From positions 62,001 to 126,000 of the forward strand of contig JASPKZ010000421.1 in assembly GCA_030220185.1 (NCBI GenBank): a stretch of DNA of 64,000 nt, in the 5' to 3' direction. The notes beneath the pieces are model-generated. The model was not told the origin of the DNA, did no database searches, and saw only the letters and a list, made by a program, of their open reading frames with translations. Numbering within the stretch: position 1 is the first letter of the stretch; each line of letters starts with the position of its first letter. Below, one piece after another: positions 55,659 through 64,000 of this stretch. The position numbers and the translations under genes were made by a program. Source of the DNA: Diploptera punctata (lineage: Eukaryota; Arthropoda; Insecta; Blattodea; Blaberidae).

Positions 55659-57198
55659 CACTGCTCAAAACAATTAGAGGAACACTATGAAATATGCAAA
55701 TATTTTTTCATTGGATAAAGGTACAAACATGAAATTAATAAAGTACATTATTTGTGGTTATTTATTTATTTATTTATTGCTCATGTCAGTAAAAACAAAT
55801 GAATAACGCTGACAATTAACTTTTAAAATATTTCCGCTATGTAAGCAATTGAATCTTGTGCTTATTTCTCACAGTTAAACACTCGTTATATAGAGTTAGT
55901 ATCGTGTATGGCTTCCACGACATTCGATGACACTTTGCCACCTTCGTGGCATGCTCCCAATAAGATTCTGTATTTCCTCTTGCGGGATATTCTCCCATTC
56001 CTCCTTCAGAGCATCTCCAAGTTGCTGCAGAGTTTGTGGAGCTTGATGTCGGTTCCTGACCTTCCTGTCTAGAAGTTCCCACAAGTGTTCAATAGGGTTG
56101 AGGTCTGGGCTGACCGCTGGCCACTCCATTACCTCAATTTCATTCCTCCTCAGGAATTCCCTGGTGACAGCCGCAGAATGTGCCCTGGCATTATCCTGCA
56201 TAAACAGAAATCTAGGGCCTACTCCAATGGCAGCAGGTACTACATGCTCTTCCAGAACGTGCTCGATATACCGGACAGCATTCAGTCGCTGGGGAACAAG
56301 TACAAGGTCCGTACGATTGTTGTACATAACTCCGGCCCACACCATCATGGAACATCCTCCGAATCTATCAATTTCCTGTACAGCCTCTACAGAAAATCTT
56401 TCTCCTGGCCGTCCCCAACCCTCAATCAACCATCACAATGTGTAAGACGATACCTGGATTCGTCCGAGAAGAGTACAGACTCCCACTGGTTCAGGTTCCA
56501 ATCACCATGGTTTTCAGCATACGTACGTCTTGCTGCCTTATGCCCATTTGTTATGCGTGGTTTTTAACGGGCCTTTTTGGACGAATATTCTCTTTCCTTA
56601 ATCTGTTCCTTATGGTTTGGTCTGAAACCCGGATTCCGGAAGCCATATGAAGGTCATTCTGCAGGTCTTTTGCAGTTTTTGTATGCTGTCGAAGAGCAGA
56701 AAGAACAACGTATCTGTCATCCTGGGGGCTTGTTTTAAATTTACGGCCCTGGCCATGTCTTCTACAATAGTGACCTGTCTCTCTGTGCCTGTTGCTTAAC
56801 CTGGACACCACGGAAGGAGAAACCCCAAGCTCTCTAGCCACTTGTCGCAGAGATTGACCTTGTCGTAAAAGATGTAGAGCATGATACACTTCAAACTCAT
56901 TTAAATGCCTCATTTTGTCAGAGACTTCAATAAACAAGGCAATAATCAACATTCATCACTATAGCAACATCAGGAAGCTTACCAATTAGAAGTGGCCAGT
57001 GCCTTCCAAAATAAAAAATATCTCTATATTTGTTATTTGAGGTAATATCTCTGTATATAGGCCATGGATCTTTAAAATTTGTATCCAATCATAAAATTAA
57101 AAATTCAGTTTACATATTGTCCAATTTTCAGCATCACAGCTTAAAAAAACAATTACTTATTCAATTTATTACAAGTGTTCCTCTAATTGTTTTGAGCA

Positions 57199-57201
<3 letters not shown>
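55659..57201 (-). mobile_element. Tc1-like DNA transposon, copy 2
   Basis: Inverted repeats begin CACTGCTCAAAACAATTAGA at 55659 and end at 57201. The right flank is TA. The left flank reads CACA inside a TA/CA run, so the target site has mutated or slipped. It is nearly identical to copy 1 at 26719-28231 and in opposite orientation. Confidence 0.95.
55896..56913 (-). pseudogene. Tc1-type transposase, frameshifted, copy 2
   Basis: Minus strand, ATG 56913. The N-terminal frame (to 56551) includes the two helix-turn-helix parts and ends KRPVKNHA, because one A is missing from the A-run that copy 1 retains. The C-terminal frame (55896-56429) holds VWAGVMYNNRTDLVL, FLFMQDNARAHSAAV (second Asp) and SPDLNPIEHLW (Glu), intact where copy 1 is broken. 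A second one-base loss near 56420 and a stop mark the middle. The lesions in the two copies differ, so both descend from an active master. Confidence 0.9.

Positions 57202-57241
<40 letters not shown>
57202..57241. repeat. (TA)n microsatellite
   Basis: Directly after the Tc1 copy, part of the tandem unit's TA run. Confidence 0.9.
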
Positions 57242-57247
<6 letters not shown>

Positions 57248-58466
57248 TTTCTGACATTGAGCAATGTAAGCTTAAAATGACATGATAAGATAAATAAATG
57301 CTCGGACGGGACTTGAACCCAGTCCTTTGGATTTACATATCTACATCTAGTGAAAATGAGAATATATTATAATAAGACAAATGAATATTTGAACCAGACT
57401 TGTCGGTAGCGTAATCGGTAGCGCAATGAAATATATATATTATAATTCAATTTTTGACGTTGAGCAATGCAATCCTGAACTGACATAATGAGAAAATAAA
57501 TGATCGGACGGGACTTAGCCCCGGAGCTCTGGATTTATATGCCACTATAATGAGAATATATTATAATAAGAGAAATAAATATTTGTACTAGACTTGCTCG
57601 GTAGCGTAATGTTCAGCGCACTGATATATATAGAGTCATTAAATTTTTGACATTGAGCAATGCAAGTTTAAAATGACATGATAAGAAAAAAATTCTCGGA
57701 TGGGTTTAAAACCCGGATCACTGGATTTATATTCCACTACATCTAGTAATAATAAAAATATAGTATTATAAGAGAAATGAATGTTAGTTCTAAACATGCT
57801 CGGTAGCATAATCGGTAGCAGCCTGGGATATGTATATAATAAATTCATTTTTGACATTGAGCAATGCAAGCTAAAGGTGACATTATAAGAAAATTAAATG
57901 CTCGGACAGGACTTGAACCCGGACCAGTGGATTTATATCCCACTACTTCTATTAATAATGGGAATATATTATTTTAAGAGGAAATAATGTTTGTACTAGA
58001 CTTGCTCGGTGCCGAAATCGGTAGCGAGACGGATGTGTATATATATATATATATATATATTATAATTAAATATTTGACATTGAGCAATGCAAGCTAAAGG
58101 TGACATTATAAGAAAATTAAATGCTCGGACAGGACTTGAACCCGAACCAGTGGATTTATATCCCACTACTTCTAGTAATAATGGGAATATATTATTTTAA
58201 GAGGAAATAATGTTTGTACTAGACTTGCTCGGTGCCGAAATCGGTAGCGAGACGGATGTGTATATATATATTATAATTAAATATTTGACATTGAGCAATG
58301 CAAGCTAAAGGTGACATTATAAGAAAATTAAATGCTCGGACAGGACTTGAACCCGGACCAGTGGATTTATATCCCACTACTTCTAGTAATAATGGGAATA
58401 TATTATTTTAAGAGGAAATAATGTTTGTACTAGACTTGCTCGGTGCCGAAATCGGTAGCGAGACGG

Positions 58467-58509
<43 letters not shown>

Positions 58510-58709
58510 TATATTATAATTAAATATTTGACATTGAGCAATGCAAGCTAAAGGTGACATTATAAGAAAATTAAATGCTCGGACAGGACTTGAACCCGGA
58601 CCAGTGGATTTATATCCCACTACTTCTAGTAATAATGGGAATATATTATTTTAAGAGGAAATAATGTTTGTACTAGACTTGCTCGGTGCCGAAATCGGTA
58701 GCGAGACGG

Positions 58710-58773
<64 letters not shown>

Positions 58774-58962
58774 TAAATATTTGACATTGAGCAATGCAAG
58801 CTAAAGGTGACATTATAAGAAAATTAAATGCTCGGACAGGACTTGAACCCGGACCAGTGGATTTATATCCCACTACTTCTAGTAATAATGGGAATATATT
58901 ATTTTAAGAGGAAATAATGTTTGTACTAGACTTGCTCGGTGCCGAAATCGGTAGCGAGACGG

Positions 58963-59022
<60 letters not shown>

Positions 59023-59211
59023 TAAATATTTGACATTGAGCAATGCAAGCTAAAGGTGACATTATAAGAAAATTAAATGCTCGGACAGGACTTGAACCCG
59101 GACCAGTGGATTTATATCCCACTACTTCTAGTAATAATGGGAATATATTATTTTAAGAGGAAATAATGTTTGTACTAGACTTGCTCGGTGCCGAAATCGG
59201 TAGCGAGACGG

Positions 59212-59253
<42 letters not shown>

Positions 59254-59447
59254 TAAATATTTGACATCTGAGCAATGCAAGCTAAAGGTGACATTATAAG
59301 AAAAGTAAGTGCTCGGACAGTTTGACTTGAACCCGGACCAGTGGATTTATATCCCAATACTTCTAGTAATAATGGGAATATATTATTTTAAGAGGAAATA
59401 ATGTTTGTTACTCGACTTGCTCGGTGCCGAAATCGGTAGCGAGACGG

Positions 59448-59491
<44 letters not shown>

Positions 59492-59689
59492 TAAATATTT
59501 GACATTGAGCAATGCAAGCTTAAAATGACATGATAAAAAATAATGCTCGGTCGGAACTCGAAACCCGGATATCTTTGTTTTTATCCTACTCTATCTAATA
59601 ATAATGTGAATATCTTATTAAAATAGAAATAAGTGTTTGTACTATACTTGCTCGGTGGCGTAATCGGTTGGGCACTGGGATACATATAT

Positions 59690-59727
<38 letters not shown>

Positions 59728-60412
59728 GTCAATTAAATTTTTGACATTGAGCTACGCAGGCATAAAATACGAGAATGATACAAAAAATACAATTTTCGGA
59801 CCGGGAATTGAAACCCGACTTCTGAATTTATGTCCCCACAAACATATAGGTTTAAAATTGGTTTAATTAGAATGCTTTTATGATTAGAGAATTGATAGTT
59901 TGTACTACACTAGATCGGTGGAGTAATCGGTAGCGTACAGATATACAATATATATATATATATATATATATAGAAAGAATTGAATTTTTGAACATTGGGC
60001 AATGCAAGCTTAAATAGGCATGATGATAAGAAAAGTAAATGCTCAGATCGGGCGTTGGGGGACGTGAACCCGGACCTGTGGATTATTTATTCCCCACTAC
60101 TTCTAGTAATAATGAGACTAGTAAGTATTCGTAAGAGAAATGAACGTTCTGTACTTAGAAATGCCTCTGTGGCGTAATCGCGTAGTGCCAGCTGAGATAT
60201 ACACATTATTATAATTATTTCGTTTGACATTGAGGCAATGCATGCTTAAAATGAACATTGATAAGAGAAATAAATGCTCCGAGGGGCCTTGCATCCCGGA
60301 ACTTCGGATTTATATCACTCTACATTTTTAATAGTGAGAATATCGTAATATTAAGACAAACGAATGTTGGTACCAGATTTGCTCGGTAGTCACAAGTGAT
60401 TATATATATAGA

Positions 60413-60453
<41 letters not shown>

Positions 60454-60835
60454 TAATTGAATATTGACATTGTTGCAATGCAAGCTTAAAGTGACATGAC
60501 AAAAAAATAAATGCTCGGATGGGAATTGAACCCGGGCTTTTGGATTTATAATCCACTACATCTAGTAATAATGAGAATAAATTATTATAAGTGAAATGAA
60601 CAATGTACTAGACTTACTCGCTCGAGTAATCAGTAGCGCACGGAGATATATATACAGGGGGTTATATAAAGGATGGCGCAAACTTATATTGGTTTCCTCG
60701 AAAGTACACGATAATAGAAGCAACCAATGTCGAATATCTATAAAATGGGTCCGCACTTCGAAGCCGTTTGCCGAGATACATACGAATGTATGGTTACAAA
60801 CCGCCACGTTGTCATCTTTTGTAACATCGGACTAG

Positions 60836-61190
60836 GTGTTTATCTCATTGGGCCACACATTCTTCCACGAAAACTTAATGGACGGAGGTACCTTAAGTTT
60901 CTGCGGCGTCATCTTCCGGGATTGCTTGAGGATGCTTTTCATTTTAGCGACGTTGGAGTTTTTGGTACATGCATGTGATGAGAGCTCCGGCACATTTTAC
61001 TGCTGCTGTGAGCCGGTATATATAACGCGCACTTTTCAGATACAGCCAAACATCGGATAGGTCCCGAGCGCGGATCTGTACCTTCGGCCTACAAGCATCA
61101 CCTGATACTTTCAATCTTCTTTGGATTTTTATGTCTGGGGTCCCCTCAAAAGCGAAGTGTACAGTATACACCCGTTAACACTGTTTGAGG
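60836..61190 (+). pseudogene. Mariner-like transposase remnant
   Basis: Codons read GPHILPRKLNGRRYLKFLRR, HLPGLLEDAFHFSDVG. In another frame they read SSLDFYVWGPLKSEVYSIHP, matching the mariner C-terminal block DFYLWG seen at 5.1 kb. Frames are broken and the catalytic second Asp region is not recognisable. Confidence 0.6.
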
Positions 61191-61205
61191 AACTGGAGCA
61201 GAGAG

Positions 61206-61520
<315 letters not shown>

Positions 61521-62317
61521 TACATGCTTGTCAAAAATTCAGAAATGATCCAGGGGTTTTCGAAAGAAATCGACATTCATTGCAGAGACGAGCACAGTAT
61601 TGCATCCAGATGCAAGGAAGACACTTTAACAGGTAACCCATAAGTGAAGTGAACTGTGAAATATGAACTAAATGTGATGAAAAATTAATAGTAAAGTCTA
61701 AATTCAAATAAATGTCTACTAACTAGGACGATGTTTACAATGAAGTCAGAGGCGGCTTGTAACCATACATTCGTAATAATCTCGTAAACGGCTCATTTGC
61801 GGACCCATGTTTACTGGGACATTGTTGCTTATATTATCGTGTACATTCAACCTTGTAAGTTTGCGCAATCCTTTTTGATACAACCCTGTATATATAAGAC
61901 CTAAATGTTTGACAATGAGCAATGCAGGCTTAAAATGACATGATAGGAAAAATAAATGCTGGGACCGGACTTGAATCCAGAAATCTGTATTTATATCCCA
62001 CTACATTTAGTAATAATTAGAATATATTATTATAAGGAAAATGAATGTTTTTACTAGACTTGTTCGCTCGCGTAATAGGTAGCGCACGGATATATATATG
62101 TATAATACAATTTTTGATATCGAGCAATGTAAGCTTAAAATGACATGACAAGCAAGATAAATACCAAAACGATACTTCATGCCAGATCTCTGGATTTATA
62201 TCCCACTACATCTTGTAATAATGAGAAGATATTATTATAAGAGAAATGAATGTTTGTACTAGACTTGCTCGGATCAAGTCCCGACCGAGCTTTTATTTTT
62301 ATATCATGTCATCTACA

Positions 62318-62740
62318 TATATATATATATATATATATATAAAGACAGAAACATTTCAAATTTTACAGTTAAATTTCTTATATGTTAGCTTTCAAAAGTG
62401 AAGAGTCCATAACGTAATATATTTTCAAACATTTTAATCAATGATAAATATGGTATTTCTAATTTCTTTTAGTATTTACCTGCTGCGCTTTCCTTATTCC
62501 AAAAAATTACTGTTACAAACTGGATTAAACCTGTTTAATACTTGCATTTTATTAAATTCAAATAAAAAACGACTTTTTTAAATTTACACATACAATAGCG
62601 TTGCTCTGCAACGTAAGTTGTTATTACGTCAACATATTTGTTATTTTCTTTGCTAAAAAACCCATTTTATAGAATAGTGTTACGAAGTTAATATTTTTTT
62701 ATAAATCTTGCTAGGCGGAAATATTTTATACATATATATA
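62318..62740. other. TA run and unassigned AT-rich DNA
   Basis: (TA)n at 62318-62340, then no recognisable gene or repeat. Confidence 0.5.
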
Positions 62741-62744
62741 TAAA

Positions 62745-62905
62745 GGGTAAACGACATGATTGTATAATTGTAAATGCACATGCCCCCACAGAAGATAAAG
62801 ATGAGAAGATCAAAGATGAATTCTATGCAGAATTAGAATGCTTATTTGATAGCCTTTCACGATATCATATGAAAATTGTCTTAGGAGATTTTAATGCAAA
62901 AGTGT
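62745..62905 (+). mobile_element. RTE-like endonuclease fragment
   Basis: aaagggtaaacgacatgattgtataattgtaaatgcacatgc matches 32521-32560 of the main RTE copy, and the match continues to gattttaatgcaaaagtg. It encodes HAPTEDKDEKIKDEFYAELE and VLGDFNAKV, the middle motifs of the endonuclease. Both ends are truncated; an internal LINE fragment is unusual and suggests rearrangement. Confidence 0.9.
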
Positions 62906-63760
62906 GAACCGAAAGTGCGTTTTTCGGCTCAGTATGGTAGCTTCGTTCTCCTCCCTACACTGGAATATTTATGAACTATGCCAATATCCTGTTCTCCTTG
63001 TAGCTACCCCCTCCCTCTTCACCCTTCCTGCCGCGCAATGTCTACGGCGCATCTCCCCTCTACCTCGGAACCTTCATATACGTGGTGCACTTACAGAACA
63101 GTATATTTCGATCATCCTAGCAGTCATCGTTTTGTTGTTTAAACGGATTCTAGATTGGAATCCGATTCCAGGTCGCCATGCGACTGGAATTCTAAATAGA
63201 CAAGCTGATCTGAGGCCAAGAAGAGGCCTGTTTGAGTTAGTCCGGCAGATCAGGGAAGAGGTGCTCCCTGAAACTCGGACGCAAGTATGAGTGTTGCGTG
63301 ATGTATGGTATGTTGTTTTTCTTATGAAAGAGTATCATTCATTTATTTATTTGTATGGCTATTTTGATTGTATGATCAAGACTATTATTTTTTTTTGTTA
63401 ATTTATTTTTACTCAGCCAACTTGTTTATATTAAATGTTATCTTTTAAACAACGCCCCTGTTTCATCATTCAAGTATACGTAGTTGTTTACTATCCTGTA
63501 CGGAAAGTCACTCAAGTAGGAAACTATTCCTAGCTCCTTAACTATTATGCTGTTTAGCGTTCTTAAAACACAATTATTATCTTGTTCACTCACTGTATGT
63601 ATTTAAGGATCAGTATTCTTCTATGTCAATATATATATCACAGAAAGAAAGATGAATTAATGGCTACCTTCTATGGGCCCAAGGCAAGCTACTTCCTGAT
63701 AGATAACTTCTTTGGAAATCAGATCCACATTAATAGAAACAGCAATAACAAAACCCGATC
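62906..63760. other. Unassigned, one 128-residue frame
   Basis: A plus-strand frame at 62904-63290 encodes a Leu/Arg-rich sequence ending ...LVRQIREEVLPETRTQV. It has no domain I recognise and composition like chance translation. The region after it is AT-rich. It may be part of an LTR or leader of an element beyond the window. Confidence 0.3.
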
Positions 63761-63814
63761 GCGGATTAAAGGTTGCAGTTATTGTGGTTTATTAATTGTG
63801 GTCAAGTTCCGCCC

Positions 63815-64000
63815 CGCGCGCGCACAAATGGTAGCAGTCTGCGTGGTTAATATTTATAGTAATTATTTCTACCGCCACAAATGGTAGCAGTAGTGTGGTT
63901 CACTGACCCACGCGCGCGCACAAATGGTAGCAGTCTGCGTGGTTAATATTTATAGTAATTATTTCTACCGCCACAAATGGTAGCAGTAGTGTGGTTTACT
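63815..64000. repeat. 96-bp tandem repeat, continues beyond the window
   Basis: Units start at 63815 and 63911 with CGCGCGCGCACAAATGGTAG. The second runs to the edge. The 90 comparable bases differ at about three positions. Each unit contains acaaatggtagcagt twice (half-unit similarity). The high identity implies recent array growth. Confidence 0.9.

Noticed and set aside
57800..59450. Functional tRNA genes in each unit
   Set aside because: The two tRNA-like halves are on opposite strands, so no single transcript of a unit makes a standard tRNA.
62904..63290. A 128-residue frame as a gene
   Set aside because: It starts inside the end of a LINE fragment and shows no recognisable domain; kept only as unassigned.

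Overview
The window looks like intergenic DNA from an arthropod, most likely an insect with a large, transposon-rich genome. I find no intact host gene. Nearly everything I can recognise is a transposable element, usually broken and often nested. The family mix (BEL/Pao, RTE-like LINEs with an AGTA tail, CR1/Jockey-group LINEs, Tc1/mariner elements, short Helitrons, tRNA-derived SINEs, one Maverick/Polinton) fits an insect, but I cannot name the species.

Layout. 1-2.9 kb: minus-strand BEL/Pao gag-pol cut by the window edge. 4.8-7.1 kb: three decayed RTE 3' fragments, one with a mariner-like element inserted. 7.4-10.2 kb: a diverged segment present again at 39.8-42.6 kb. 10.3 kb: GC-rich minisatellite. 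11-24.5 kb: AT-rich DNA with SINEs, LINE scraps and an old local duplication (about 16-20.5 kb against 20.8-24.5 kb). 24.5-39.1 kb: a tandem array of two short Helitron types. The larger type carries part of a gag-like reading frame. One unit holds a Tc1 element, and another is split by a LINE pile-up (CR1-like LINE containing an RTE-like LINE, then a third LINE). 42.6-53.9 kb: an eroded Polinton. 54.3-55.0 kb: a young RTE 3' insertion with a perfect 9-bp target duplication. 55.3-62.3 kb: a tandem array of about 190-260 bp units whose tRNA-like halves lie on opposite strands, interrupted by a second Tc1 copy and a mariner-like element. 63.8-64.0 kb: a 96-bp tandem repeat running off the window.

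The Polinton keeps most of the expected gene set. A leftward block holds the major capsid protein, penton, two phage-fibre-like DAVNK proteins, cysteine protease, a small membrane protein, a PLA2-like protein and a long Ser/Thr-repeat protein. A mainly rightward block holds the packaging ATPase, a zinc-ribbon protein, an integrase with chromodomain, a zinc-finger protein and the N-terminal part of DNA polymerase B. It is dead: there are in-frame stops and frameshifts, the integrase catalytic Glu reads Lys, Walker A is frameshifted, a Helitron sits inside the protease, a 211-bp near-perfect palindrome sits inside the penton gene, and the polymerase is truncated.

All translations and alignments were done by eye; boundaries without a stated target duplication are approximate.
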